Shown piece after piece: positions 14,067-22,823 of a stretch of 29,264 nt of DNA; the first letter of the stretch is position 1, and every line of letters starts with the position of its first letter. The stretch lies in NCBI GenBank assembly GCA_964637655.1, contig CAZWUZ010000015.1:1-29264 (forward strand), read 5' to 3'. The translations under genes and the position numbers were made by a program. Origin of the DNA: CAZWUZ01 sp964637655 [NCBI: uncultured bacterium] (lineage in GTDB: Bacteria; DAOPZR01). The notes under the pieces are model-generated. The model saw only the letters and a program-made list of their open reading frames with translations, made no database searches and had not been told where the DNA came from.

Positions 14067-14095
14067 ATGCTACCACACCGCCGCCTGACTGTCAC
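14067..14095 (-). promoter_or_regulatory. Promoter of the FxLYD-like lipoprotein gene
   Basis: Minus strand GTGACA (14095-14090), 17-bp spacer, TAGCAT (14072-14067), with the start codon at 14038. Confidence 0.6.
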
Positions 14096-14110
14096 CTGCA
14101 GGCGCGAATA

Positions 14111-14119
14111 TGGTATACT
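14111..14119 (+). promoter_or_regulatory. Extended -10 promoter of the Bax-inhibitor-like operon
   Basis: TGGTATACT provides an extended -10 (TGn before TATACT at 14114-14119). No good -35 is seen. The start codon is 24 bp downstream with an intervening AGGAGGG. Confidence 0.6.
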
Positions 14120-14142
14120 AAACAAAACGTCAGGAGGGTACC

Positions 14143-14877
14143 ATGCGTTCATCCAATCCCATGCTGCGCCAGTCGGTCTTCGACCGGGCCGCGCTCGACC
14201 GCGGCGCAACGATGACGGTCGCCGGCACCGCCGCGCGCACCTTCATCCTCTTGGTCATCATGCTCATGCCCGCGCTCTGGCTCTGGTGGCAGGCGGTGAC
14301 GGGCGCCGCGCCGCTGGTCGGGCCGTTCATGATCGGCGGCGTCATCACCGGGTTGGTCCTCGCCCTGGTCACCGTCTTCAAGCCGCTCTGGGCGCCGGTC
14401 ACCGCCCCGCTCTATGCCATCGCCGAGGGGTTCGCGGTCGGCGGCATCTCGCTGGTCTTCGCCGCGCAGTACGGCGGCATCGTCCTGCAGGCGGTGGCCG
14501 CCACCTTCGGGGTCGCTGCGGTGATGTTCGTCGCCTACAGCACCGGGCTGCTGCGCCCGACCGCGAAGTTCCGCGCCTTTGTCATCGCCGCCACCTTCGC
14601 CCTCATGCTTTTCTACCTCGCCAACCTCGTGCTCATGTTCTTCGGCAACACGTCCCTGAGCGTCTTCCACATGGGCTGGCTGGGCATCGGCATCTGCGCC
14701 TTCGCTGTCGGCCTCGCCGCGCTCAACCTGATCCTCGATTTCGGCTTCATCGCCGACATGGCGCAGCAGGGCGCCCCGAAGGCGTACGAGTGGTACGGCG
14801 CTTTCGGCCTGCTCGTCACGCTCATCTGGCTGTATATCGAACTGCTGCGGCTGCTCGCGCTGCTGCGTCGCCGCTGA
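14143..14877 (+). CDS. Bax inhibitor-1-like (BaxI_1/YccA-related) membrane protein
   Basis: A 244-residue inner-membrane protein with about seven transmembrane helices. The N-terminal MRSSNPMLRQSVFDR followed by MTVAGTAARTF is characteristic of the BaxI_1 sub-family ('MtvnGTxxKT'). The region GFAVGGISLVFAAQYGGIVL and the end (APKAYEWYGAFGLLVTLIWL, then YIELLRLLALL) also match. Members are thought to be pH- or Ca2+-responsive membrane proteins, with no firm bacterial role. The ATG at 14143 has an excellent AGGAGGG 6 bases upstream. The next gene begins 15 bp after the stop, so the two are co-transcribed. Confidence 0.92.
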   Translation: MRSSNPMLRQSVFDRAALDRGATMTVAGTAARTFILLVIMLMPALWLWWQAVTGAAPLVGPFMIGGVITGLVLALVTVFKPLWAPVTAPLYAIAEGFAVGGISLVFAAQYGGIVLQAVAATFGVAAVMFVAYSTGLLRPTAKFRAFVIAATFALMLFYLANLVLMFFGNTSLSVFHMGWLGIGICAFAVGLAALNLILDFGFIADMAQQGAPKAYEWYGAFGLLVTLIWLYIELLRLLALLRRR

Positions 14878-14892
14878 CCAAGGAAGACCATC

Positions 14893-15885
14893 ATGCGCAC
14901 ACTGCTCATCCTCTGCTGCCTCATCGTCGCGGGGTGCACCGCCCCGCAGGGTACCGCGACCGGCGACCAGCCGGCCCAGCTGATCACCGCGACCGCCATC
15001 GGTCCGGAGATCCGCATCGACCGTGTTACCCCGTTTCCGGCACCCGACAACACCGTCGGCATCACCACCGAGCCGTTCCTGCTCACCGCCGACGTCAGCT
15101 ACCCGTCGTCATACGGCGACAACGGCACGCTGGTGCTCACGGTCAACAATACCGTGACCCCGTTCCGCGAGGTCGGCGGCGGCTACGGCGGCGGCCGGGT
15201 GACGCGCACGCTGCAGTTTTACGCGGGCGCACCGGGGGACAAGAACATTGTCGCCACCTACTCGATCGATGGCGAACCGTTCGCCACCACCCCGGTCAAC
15301 TACGGTTTCGTATCGCACGGCGATGTGCTGCTGCTCGACCGTTTCGACGGGGAGACACTCTTCGCCGCACAGCCGCTACGCTTCCTCGCCTACTTCGCGG
15401 GCGAGGTGCAGGCGACGCTCAACGGGACACCGCTGGCGCTCACCGCCGCGCGCCTCGACGCCGCGAATGCCGACCTGCTGCACGAATGCGCCGCCCCCGC
15501 CTATGTCGCGGGCACCAACACCCTGGTCGTGCGCTGGACCGGCAGCAACGGGCAGGCGCGCGAACGCAGCATCACCCTGCTCTATCATCCCGGATACCGG
15601 GTGCCGCGCCACCAGCCGGTACGCATCGCCTACGGCGAAGTCGGCTCACGCTCAGGCCCCTACTTCCGCCTCAATGCCGCGGACAGCACAACCGTCACCT
15701 TCAGCGGTAACCAGCAGAGCGCGATCTTTCCGGTCATCGAGCAGGGTTCGCTCGGCTACGGCACGCGCCTGCACTCGCAGGCGACGTTCCTGAAGCCCGG
15801 CCCGGTGGCGGTCTGGATCGAGCGCAAGGGGATGTTCCTGCTGCCGTTCGAACCGGCGGATACCGTAACCTTCAGCGTCGAGTAG
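14893..15885 (+). CDS. Lipoprotein of unknown function, Ig-like beta-rich
   Basis: A 330-residue protein with a clear lipoprotein signal (MRTLLILCCLIVAGC, Cys15). The mature part is beta-strand-rich with alternating hydrophobic and polar residues and a glycine patch (REVGGGYGGGRVTRTL). It suggests about three Ig-like beta-sandwich domains: around 40-140, 140-235 and 235-330. No enzymatic motif or known family was recognised. AAGGAAG precedes the ATG, and the gene follows the Bax-inhibitor-like gene at 15 bp, so they are likely to be expressed together. Its stop is 4 bp from the stop of the convergent antiporter gene, leaving no room for a separate terminator. Confidence 0.82.
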   Translation: MRTLLILCCLIVAGCTAPQGTATGDQPAQLITATAIGPEIRIDRVTPFPAPDNTVGITTEPFLLTADVSYPSSYGDNGTLVLTVNNTVTPFREVGGGYGGGRVTRTLQFYAGAPGDKNIVATYSIDGEPFATTPVNYGFVSHGDVLLLDRFDGETLFAAQPLRFLAYFAGEVQATLNGTPLALTAARLDAANADLLHECAAPAYVAGTNTLVVRWTGSNGQARERSITLLYHPGYRVPRHQPVRIAYGEVGSRSGPYFRLNAADSTTVTFSGNQQSAIFPVIEQGSLGYGTRLHSQATFLKPGPVAVWIERKGMFLLPFEPADTVTFSVE

Positions 15886-15889
15886 GGAC

Positions 15890-17938
15890 TCAGTCAGTGG
15901 TCTCGCCGCGGCGCAGCAGATCGCGCGCCGCCTGCACCGCGACCGCCGTCCCCGCCAGCGCCAGCGTGTCGCCCACGCCGAGCGGTTCACGGCCCGACGG
16001 TATCGCCACGCCACGCTCGCTGTGAACGATGGCGAGCACGGTTGCATCAGTGCGTCCGCGCAGGTTGAGTTCCGCCAGCGATTTGCCCACCGCGTGGTCG
16101 CGCTCCTGCAGCCGCACCGCCACCGGGTCGCCGATGCCGGGGAGCACCGCCCGCACCGCCGCCAGCGCCTCATCCTCGCTGGCCCGGCCGCCGTGCACCA
16201 TCCGGGCGCGATGCAGCAGCGCCTCGCTGATCGCCTGTGCCCCCGCCGCGAGATGCGCCTGCAGGTCGACCGTCCGCCGCCAGAACACCACCACCCCGGG
16301 CGCCAGCATCAGCACGACCACGAGCGTGCCATAGACCGGCGGCACGAAGGGCTGCACCAGTGCCAGCAGCGGCAGCATCACGACGAGCACCACCGCCGCA
16401 TGCAGCATGGTGACGAGCGCGCGGCGCGGTGCCTCCGCCTGCGGCAGCAGGTTGCCCGCGAGCGGCAGGCAACCGTTGGCCAGCACCAGCGCGAGTTTCT
16501 TGGCATTGACCGCGATACCAAGTGCGAACACCGCCACCAGCGCGGCACAAAGCGCGGCCATCCCGTATTCCGCCTGCGGCGGCAGCCCCGTCGCCAGCAG
16601 CGCCCCGGTGAGGTTGGGCCAGGCGAGCGCTGCCCCGACCACCATGGCCGCGAGCGCCAGCGCGTCGAGGATGATGATCCCCCCGAGCGTGCGGCACTTG
16701 CCGGCCAGCCCCGTCGCCGACCCGCCCGCCGCCACCCAGGAACCGTCCAGCGCGAGGAAGTTCTGCACCGCGGTCGGCAGCGCCCCGTCGATGAACGCCG
16801 CCGTGCGCTTCGACACGGCAATCGCCGCCGGGGTGAGCAGGATGGTCAGCGCCGACACCGCGACAATGACCGAGTAGAGCGCACTGTCGAGCACCCCCGC
16901 CGCGCGCCCGACCCCGGCGATGATGAACGAGAATTCGCCGATCTGCCCCATCGTCATCCCCGCCTGCACCGCGCGGCGCAGCCCGCCCCCGGTGAGAAAG
17001 ACCCCGAGGGTCAGCCCGGTGAACTTGGCGACAATGACCAGCAGCGTCAACCCGAGCACCAGCCGCCAGTGCACGCTGACCGCCTCCGGCACGATCATCA
17101 TCCCCACCGCCACGAAGAAGATGGCGGCGAACAGGTCGCGCAGCGGGCGCACGAGTTTTTCCAGTTCGTAGGTGCGTCCCGCCTCGGCGATGAGCATGCC
17201 GGCGATGAACCCGCCGAGCGCCACCGAGTAGCCGAACCGCTGGGCGAGCAGCGCCACGGCGAAACAGAGCCCGACCCCCGCCACCAGCAGCGTCTCCGCC
17301 CGGCGCAGGCGCTGCACCGCACGGAAGAGCCGCGGCACGACGAGCAGTCCGCCCAGCACCAGCGCCAGCAGGAACGCCGCCAGCCGGGTCGACACGTCCC
17401 CGACCTCCGCCAGCGACAGCCCGCGCCCCGCCCCGACCGCCGTCAGCACCGCGAGCAGCACCACCGCCACGAGATCCTCGACCAGCAGGATGCCGAAGAT
17501 GCGGTCGCGCAGTTCGCGTTCCGGGGGCCGCTCGGCGAACTCGCGCGCGATGATGGTAGTCGAGGAGATGCAGAGCGCGCCGCCGATGAAGAGCGCCGCC
17601 GTCACCGGCAGACCCGCCAGCCGCGCGGCCAGAAACCCGAGCCAGAAACTGATGCCGATTTCGACCACCGCGGTAAAGCCCGCGGTCAGCCCGAGGCGCA
17701 GCAGGCGGCCCAGCGAAAACTCGAGCCCGATGGCGAACATCAGCAGAATGACCCCGAGTTCCGCCAGCGTGTCGACCAGCGCCTCGTCGGCCACCAGCGG
17801 CAGCCCGATATGCGGACCGATGGCCACCCCGGCCAGCAGGTAGCCGAACACCACAGGGAGGCGCAGCCACTGGCAGACGACGGTGGTCACCGCCGCGGTC
17901 GCCAGCACCAGAGCCAGGTTGGGGAGAAAATCGTGCAT
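15890..17938 (-). CDS. CPA2-family cation:proton antiporter with C-terminal RCK_C (TrkA-C) domain
   Basis: A 682-residue inner-membrane antiporter. The Na+/H+ exchanger domain (about 10-385) shows FGYLLAGVAIGPHIGLPLV, then LAELGVILLMFAIGLEFS and the LCISSTTIIAREF and FGILLVEDLVAVVLLAVL stretches. After an extra group of about four to five helices (420-560) comes a TrkA-C/RCK_C domain (about 605-680). This domain includes VRLQERDHAVGKSLAELNLR and LGVGDTLALAGTAVAV, which would bind a regulatory ligand. There is no TrkA-N domain. The start at ATG 17938 has no Shine-Dalgarno sequence, but a TTGTCA-17-TACCAT promoter would start transcription at or next to the A of this ATG, implying a leaderless mRNA. 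The transported cation (K+ or Na+) cannot be read from the sequence. It is the last of three antiporters in a row. Confidence 0.92.
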   Translation of the reverse strand: MHDFLPNLALVLATAAVTTVVCQWLRLPVVFGYLLAGVAIGPHIGLPLVADEALVDTLAELGVILLMFAIGLEFSLGRLLRLGLTAGFTAVVEIGISFWLGFLAARLAGLPVTAALFIGGALCISSTTIIAREFAERPPERELRDRIFGILLVEDLVAVVLLAVLTAVGAGRGLSLAEVGDVSTRLAAFLLALVLGGLLVVPRLFRAVQRLRRAETLLVAGVGLCFAVALLAQRFGYSVALGGFIAGMLIAEAGRTYELEKLVRPLRDLFAAIFFVAVGMMIVPEAVSVHWRLVLGLTLLVIVAKFTGLTLGVFLTGGGLRRAVQAGMTMGQIGEFSFIIAGVGRAAGVLDSALYSVIVAVSALTILLTPAAIAVSKRTAAFIDGALPTAVQNFLALDGSWVAAGGSATGLAGKCRTLGGIIILDALALAAMVVGAALAWPNLTGALLATGLPPQAEYGMAALCAALVAVFALGIAVNAKKLALVLANGCLPLAGNLLPQAEAPRRALVTMLHAAVVLVVMLPLLALVQPFVPPVYGTLVVVLMLAPGVVVFWRRTVDLQAHLAAGAQAISEALLHRARMVHGGRASEDEALAAVRAVLPGIGDPVAVRLQERDHAVGKSLAELNLRGRTDATVLAIVHSERGVAIPSGREPLGVGDTLALAGTAVAVQAARDLLRRGETTD

Positions 17939-17944
17939 GCCGCC

Positions 17945-17973
17945 ATGGTAGCACAGGCGGGCGGCGCTGACAA
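17945..17973 (-). promoter_or_regulatory. Promoter immediately before the CPA2 antiporter start
   Basis: Minus strand TTGTCA (17973-17968), 17-bp spacer, TACCAT (17950-17945). The -10 ends 6 bp before the ATG at 17938, predicting a leaderless transcript. Confidence 0.6.
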
Positions 17974-17991
17974 ATCAGCGACGGGAATGCG

Positions 17992-19485
17992 TCAGGACGC
18001 GGGGACCGACTCCGGGACGGGCTGCTCCAGCTGCGCGATGACCGCCGGCAGCAGCGCGCGATCGGCCAGCAGCTGCAGCGTGTCGTACGGCTCGAGCACC
18101 GTGTGGCCGCGCGGCACGATGAACTCCGTCCCGCGACGGATGAGCAGGATGAGCACGTCGCGCGGCAGCCCGAGCTGCGCGACGCTCCGTCCCACCGCCG
18201 CCATGCCCGGCTCGAGGTCGATTTCGCGCGTCTCGCTCTGCACCCCCGAGCGCCGCTCGAACTCGAGCGGTGAGCGCGGCCGTGCGGCGAGCGGGGCATC
18301 CACCCTGAGCCACCGCGCCACGGGCATCAGCGTCCGCCCCTGCAGCAGCGCCGAGGTCAGCACGACGAAAAAGACGATGTCGAAGAACAGCGCGGAATGC
18401 GCGTAGCCGGCCATGAACGGGTAGGTGGCGAGCACGATGGGGACCGCGCCGCGCAGCCCGGTCCAGGCCACCAGCGTCTTCTCCGCCGCCGCGAAGCCGC
18501 TGCGCCAGAGCACCAGCCAGACCGCGACCGGCCGCGCCACCAGCATGAGAAACAGCGCCAGCAGCAGCGCGGGCACCGCCACCGCCGGCAGCTGGTGCGG
18601 GAAGACCAGCAGGCCGAGCGTGACGAAGAGGATGATCTGCATCAGCCAGCTCAGCCCGTCATGGAACTTGGTCAGGTAGCGCTGATGCGGGAAATCGGTA
18701 TTCCCCAGCACGATGCCGCAGACGTACACGGCGATAAACCCGTTGCCCCGCAGCAGTTCGCTGCTCCCGTAGACGAGCAGCACCACGCTCATGCTCAGCA
18801 CCGGATAGAGCCCCTCGTAGCAGAGCCGCAGGCGGTTGAGCGCGCGCGCCGCCAGCCACCCGCCGGCCACCCCCACCGCCGTGCCGGCCAGCAGGTTGTA
18901 AAGCACCGCGGGGAGCAGCGGCAGCCACGCGGCATCCGGGCGCGACAGCAGCCCGAGGATGCCGACGGTGAGGAAAACCGCCAGCGGGTCGTTGCTCCCC
19001 GATTCGAGTTCGAGCAGCGGCTTGAGCCGCCCGCGCAGCGCCACCCCGCGCGAGCGCAGCACCGAGAAGACCGCCGCGGCATCCGTCGACGAGACGATGG
19101 CGCCGAGCAGCAGCCCGTCGAGCAGCAGGAAGCCGAGCACGCGCCAGGCGAAGAGCCCGACGAGCCCCGCGGTCAGCGCCACCCCGAGCGTGGCGAGCAG
19201 CAGCGCCGGGCGCAGCACCGGGCGCACGCTGCGCCAGTCGGTGTCCATGCCGCCGGCAAACAGGATATAGGCGAGGGCGAACACGCCGACGAGGTTGGCC
19301 ACCGCCGGGTTGTCGAAGTGGATCCCCCCCGGTCCGTCCGAGCCGGCGAGCATGCCGACCGCGAGAAAAACGAGCAGCGCCGGCACCCCGAGCCGGTCGG
19401 AGAGCCGGTTGGCAAGCACGCTGAGCAGGAAGAGCATGCCGACCGCAAAGAGGATATGGTGCGGGGCCGCCAGCAGTTCGTTCAC
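17992..19485 (-). CDS. nhaP2: CPA1-type potassium/proton antiporter (NhaP2/CvrA) with RCK_C domain
   Basis: A 497-residue inner-membrane antiporter. CPA1 motifs are plain: LLGAIVSSTDAAAVFSVLRS near residue 130, LLELESGSNDPLAVFLTVG near 157, and WTGLRGAVPIVLATYP near 340. A C-terminal RCK_C domain (about 415-485) contains ETREIDLEPGMAAVGRSVAQ and VLEPYDTLQLLADRALL. The family exports K+ in exchange for protons; E. coli CvrA is longer. The start is a GTG at 19485, with GGGAG about 10 bases upstream. It follows the preceding antiporter gene by 19 bp and so belongs to the actP gene run. Confidence 0.9.
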   Translation of the reverse strand: MNELLAAPHHILFAVGMLFLLSVLANRLSDRLGVPALLVFLAVGMLAGSDGPGGIHFDNPAVANLVGVFALAYILFAGGMDTDWRSVRPVLRPALLLATLGVALTAGLVGLFAWRVLGFLLLDGLLLGAIVSSTDAAAVFSVLRSRGVALRGRLKPLLELESGSNDPLAVFLTVGILGLLSRPDAAWLPLLPAVLYNLLAGTAVGVAGGWLAARALNRLRLCYEGLYPVLSMSVVLLVYGSSELLRGNGFIAVYVCGIVLGNTDFPHQRYLTKFHDGLSWLMQIILFVTLGLLVFPHQLPAVAVPALLLALFLMLVARPVAVWLVLWRSGFAAAEKTLVAWTGLRGAVPIVLATYPFMAGYAHSALFFDIVFFVVLTSALLQGRTLMPVARWLRVDAPLAARPRSPLEFERRSGVQSETREIDLEPGMAAVGRSVAQLGLPRDVLILLIRRGTEFIVPRGHTVLEPYDTLQLLADRALLPAVIAQLEQPVPESVPAS

Positions 19486-19504
19486 CGGCGGTGCGCTCCC
19501 GGGC

Positions 19505-21175
19505 TCACGCTTCGCCCCCTGCCGTCACCTGCGCGAAGATGCTGCTGCCGGTCAGCCGGCCGGCGACGATAACCTGGTGCGCCCCCTCCTGCCGCAGGAT
19601 GTCCGCCTCCGCCATGCTCTCCGCCGACAGCAGGTAGCGCGCCCCGGGCGCGAGCCGCCGCAGGTGCGCCAGCAGGCGCCGGTTGGTCGTCCCCTTGAGG
19701 AAGGTGTCCGAAATCGGGCAGATGATCCACGCCGCCCCGGCAATACCGAGATGCTGCAGCGTCTCCGGGTGCGCCACGTCGCCGTAGGCCCAGCGGAAGC
19801 CGCGCGCCGCCAGCGCCTGCCCGTGCGCCGCGTTGAAGTCGACCACCAGCACGCGCTCGCGCAGGTGCGGCGCCCGCTCCGCCAGCACGTCGAGGAACGC
19901 CTCGCCGGTGCGGAAACAGCCGAGCAGCACCAGTTCGTTTTTCGTTTCCCCGTCGCTATCGTCCGTTCCCGCCGCGGTGGCGCCGTGCAGACGCACCCCG
20001 AGCCGCAGCAGGTTCCGCCGCACTCCGCGCGCCAGCGTGTCGTTCCAGGTGATCAGGTAGGGGGCGAGCAGCGAGGTGAGCAGCATCGCGGTCAGCACCG
20101 TCGCGGCAAGGTCGGGCGACACGTGCCCGTACCCGGCCCCGAGCGCGACGATGACCAGCGAGAATTCGCTGACCTGCGCGAGGTTGAACGCGGTCACCAG
20201 CCCGTTGCGCAGCCCGAGACGCAGCAGGTGCGCGACCGGGGCGATGGTGACCAGCCGGCTGACCAGCACGAACGCGGCGATGAGCAGCGCCGTGCCCGTC
20301 ATCCCCCACGTCGGGGCCGGCACCTTCAGCCCGAGGGCGACAAAGAACAGCGTGACGAAAAAATCGCGCACCCCGGCGAGTTTGGCGATGACATCCGCCC
20401 CGTAGGGAAAGGCGGCGATGCTCAGCCCGGCAATCAGCGCGCCCATCTCCTTCGACAGCCCCGCGTGCTCCGCCAGCCCGCAGACGGAGAAACACCAGGC
20501 GAGGGCGGTGAGCAGGACGAGTTCCGGGCTGCGGCAGGCGGCGTGGAACAGGCGGCCGAGCACGTAGCGGCTGACGAGGAACGCGGCCGCCAGCAGCAGC
20601 ACCCCCGCCCCGAGCGAGCCGAGGATGCCCGTCAGGCGCGGGTCAAGCAGGTTGGGCTGCACCGCCATGAACGCGATGGCCCAGACATCCTGCAGCACCA
20701 GCACGCCGACCGTCAGCCGCCCCGCCACGGTGTGCAGTTCGAACTTGTCGTGCAGCATCTTGACGACGATGAGCGTCGAACTGAGCGCCAGCGCCACCGC
20801 GAGGTAGAGCAGGTCGAAGCGCCCCGCCGCGGCCCGGCTCAGCGGCAGGAAGGCCGCCAGCCCGAGCAGCACGCAGGCAACAAACTGCACGCCGCCGAGC
20901 ACGAACATCGCGCGTCCCATACGCGCCAGTTCGCGCAGGTTGATCTCCAGGCCGATGATGAAGAGCAGCAGGATGAGTCCGATCTCGGAGATCAGCTCGA
21001 TGCTCGCCTCGTCGTGCACCAGCCCGAACCCGAGCTGGGTGCCGAGCAGCACGCCGCCGGCGACATAGCCGAGCAGCAGCGGCTGTTTCAGCAGCCGCGC
21101 GCCATGCGCCGCCCCCGCGGCGAAGATAATCCCCAGCCCGATGTCGGTAAGCAGGGTCAGCGCGTGTCCGGGCAT
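19505..21175 (-). CDS. CPA2-family (Kef-type) cation:proton antiporter with TrkA-N domain
   Basis: A 556-residue inner-membrane protein. The exchanger domain (about 8-375) contains YVAGGVLLGTQLGFGLV, then ISEIGLILLLFIIGLEINL, and the TM5-type motif VLVLQDVWAIAFMAV. A cytosolic TrkA-N-like Rossmann domain (about 415-540) follows: NELVLLGCFRTGEAFLDVL, VLVVDFN, YGDVAHPETLQHLGI. Its first loop reads GxxxxG rather than the classic GxGxxG, so dinucleotide binding may be altered. No Shine-Dalgarno sequence is evident before ATG 21175; the 21-bp gap to actP suggests translational coupling. It resembles KefB/KefC-like K+ efflux systems, but substrate and gating ligand are unassigned. Confidence 0.92.
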   Translation of the reverse strand: MPGHALTLLTDIGLGIIFAAGAAHGARLLKQPLLLGYVAGGVLLGTQLGFGLVHDEASIELISEIGLILLLFIIGLEINLRELARMGRAMFVLGGVQFVACVLLGLAAFLPLSRAAAGRFDLLYLAVALALSSTLIVVKMLHDKFELHTVAGRLTVGVLVLQDVWAIAFMAVQPNLLDPRLTGILGSLGAGVLLLAAAFLVSRYVLGRLFHAACRSPELVLLTALAWCFSVCGLAEHAGLSKEMGALIAGLSIAAFPYGADVIAKLAGVRDFFVTLFFVALGLKVPAPTWGMTGTALLIAAFVLVSRLVTIAPVAHLLRLGLRNGLVTAFNLAQVSEFSLVIVALGAGYGHVSPDLAATVLTAMLLTSLLAPYLITWNDTLARGVRRNLLRLGVRLHGATAAGTDDSDGETKNELVLLGCFRTGEAFLDVLAERAPHLRERVLVVDFNAAHGQALAARGFRWAYGDVAHPETLQHLGIAGAAWIICPISDTFLKGTTNRRLLAHLRRLAPGARYLLSAESMAEADILRQEGAHQVIVAGRLTGSSIFAQVTAGGEA

Positions 21176-21196
21176 CAGGCGGCCGCGACTGCCGGG

Positions 21197-22819
21197 TCAG
21201 TCCTTATCGGTGCGGTGCGCGAGGGCAAAGAACTGCTCCGTGTTTTTGCCCCGGTCACCCGTGCACCAGCTCACCGCGACCAGCACGATAATGGACGCGG
21301 TCACGCCGAAGACACCCGGCCCGCCCGAGGTCGGCAGCCCGACAAACTCCTTGACTCCCGTGAAGAGCAGGACGATGAAGAAGACCGAGACGCACAGCCC
21401 GGTGAGGATGCCGGCAATAACCCCCTGCCGCGTCGCCCGCTTCCACCAGAGCGTTGCCATCATCGCCGGGAAGATGGCGCTCGCCGCAATGCCGAAGGCG
21501 AGCATCACCAGCCAGGCGACGTTCTCCTTCTTCAGCGCCACCGCCAGCACCACGGCGATGGCCGACATCACCAGGGTGGTGATCTTGGCGATGTTCAGTT
21601 CCTGTTTGTCGGTCGCGTTGCGGTTGATGTAGACCTTGTACAGGTCGTGACTGATGGTCGACGCGGTGGTGATCATCAGCCCGGCCGAGGTCGAAAGGAT
21701 GGAGGCTACCGCGCCCGCAGCGCCGATGGCCATCAGCCACGGACCGCCGAGGCGCAGACTGATTTCGAGCACCGCCATGTTCTTGGCCAGGCCGATCCCC
21801 TTGTCACCCTGCGCGATCCACTCGACCAGTTTCGGGTAGATAGCGGGGATGAGCAGGAAGCCGAGGATGATGGCACAGAGGTAGAAGATGCCCAGCGCGA
21901 CGATGCAGAGGGTCACGCTCTTCTTCGCCGCGCGCGCGCTTGGCACGGTGTAGAACATGATAAGGATGTGCGGCAGCCCCGCGGTGCCGAACACCAGCGC
22001 GATGACCGTGCTCACCTGCGCCAGCGTGCTCTTGGTCTTCACCCCGAGGGACAGCGCCCCGGGCGCGTCTGGCATCGCTGCGCGTGCTGCCACCGCCGCC
22101 TGTCCCGGTTCCGCCGCGGCCACCGCGGCCACCGCCGCCTCATTCTTCCCCGCGAGGATGGGCGGTACCGCCTCTTCCGCCAGCTGCAGCATGCGGTCGA
22201 ACGAGCCGTCAGCGACGACCACGAACGCGATACACGTCAGCACCACCATGGTGACGAACAGGAAGAGCGCCTGCAGCACCTGGTTGTAGAGCGTCGCTTT
22301 CATCCCGCCGAAGATGATGTAGATGGAGACGAGCACGCCGACCCCGACCGTCACCCAGATGAAGTTCCAGCCGAGCAGCATCTCAAAGAGCAGTCCCGCC
22401 CCGAGCAGCTGCGGCACGAGGTAGAAGGTCGAGATGACCAGCGTCGAGGTCATCACCGCGAGCTTGATGCGGTCGTCCGGGAAGCGGCGGTGCAGCGCGT
22501 CCGCCACCGTGTAGGAGCCGACGTTGCGCAGCGGCCCGGCGATGAGCAGCAGCACCGCCATATAGCCGCCGAAAAAGCCGATGGAAAGCCAGATGCTGTC
22601 AATGCCGAAGACGCCGATGTCGCCCGAGCAGCCGAGAAAACTCGCTGCCGACAGGTAGCTGCCGACCATGGCGATGCCGACCTGGATCCACGGCACCCCC
22701 TTCCCCGCGACGTAGAAGTCCGCAGTCGAGCGGGTCGATTTCTGCGTCAGCCAGGTGATGATGATCGACGCGGCGACGAAAAAGGCGATGAAGCCGACCA
22801 CCAGTCCGCTGTGTTCCAT
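21197..22819 (-). CDS. actP: Cation/acetate symporter, sodium:solute symporter family (ActP-like)
   Basis: A 540-residue polytopic protein of the sodium:solute symporter family. Diagnostic segments are STADFYVAGKGVPWIQVGIA, then VGSYLSAASFLGCSGDIG, YTVADALHRRFP, GTAGLPHILIMFYTVPSA and the ASILSTSAGLMITTASTISH stretch with DLYK. These match ActP, which takes up acetate and other short carboxylates with a cation. An Ala-rich periplasmic or cytosolic insertion (about residues 226-258) lies between helices. GGAGG at the end of yjcH precedes the ATG by 6 bases and the genes are 4 bp apart. The yjcH-actP pair is a conserved module; here it heads a run of three antiporters that could expel the co-transported cation (inference). 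No acetyl-CoA synthetase gene is present. Confidence 0.94.
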   Translation of the reverse strand: MEHSGLVVGFIAFFVAASIIITWLTQKSTRSTADFYVAGKGVPWIQVGIAMVGSYLSAASFLGCSGDIGVFGIDSIWLSIGFFGGYMAVLLLIAGPLRNVGSYTVADALHRRFPDDRIKLAVMTSTLVISTFYLVPQLLGAGLLFEMLLGWNFIWVTVGVGVLVSIYIIFGGMKATLYNQVLQALFLFVTMVVLTCIAFVVVADGSFDRMLQLAEEAVPPILAGKNEAAVAAVAAAEPGQAAVAARAAMPDAPGALSLGVKTKSTLAQVSTVIALVFGTAGLPHILIMFYTVPSARAAKKSVTLCIVALGIFYLCAIILGFLLIPAIYPKLVEWIAQGDKGIGLAKNMAVLEISLRLGGPWLMAIGAAGAVASILSTSAGLMITTASTISHDLYKVYINRNATDKQELNIAKITTLVMSAIAVVLAVALKKENVAWLVMLAFGIAASAIFPAMMATLWWKRATRQGVIAGILTGLCVSVFFIVLLFTGVKEFVGLPTSGGPGVFGVTASIIVLVAVSWCTGDRGKNTEQFFALAHRTDKD

Positions 22820-22823
22820 GGCC

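Noticed and set aside
13776-15710. A 644-codon plus-strand frame over the lipoprotein and Bax-inhibitor region
   Set aside because: Overlaps two well-started genes in another frame and has no coherent protein features.
16022-18406. A 794-codon plus-strand frame opposite the antiporters
   Set aside because: Same shadow effect; extremely His/Arg/Gln-rich with no domain.
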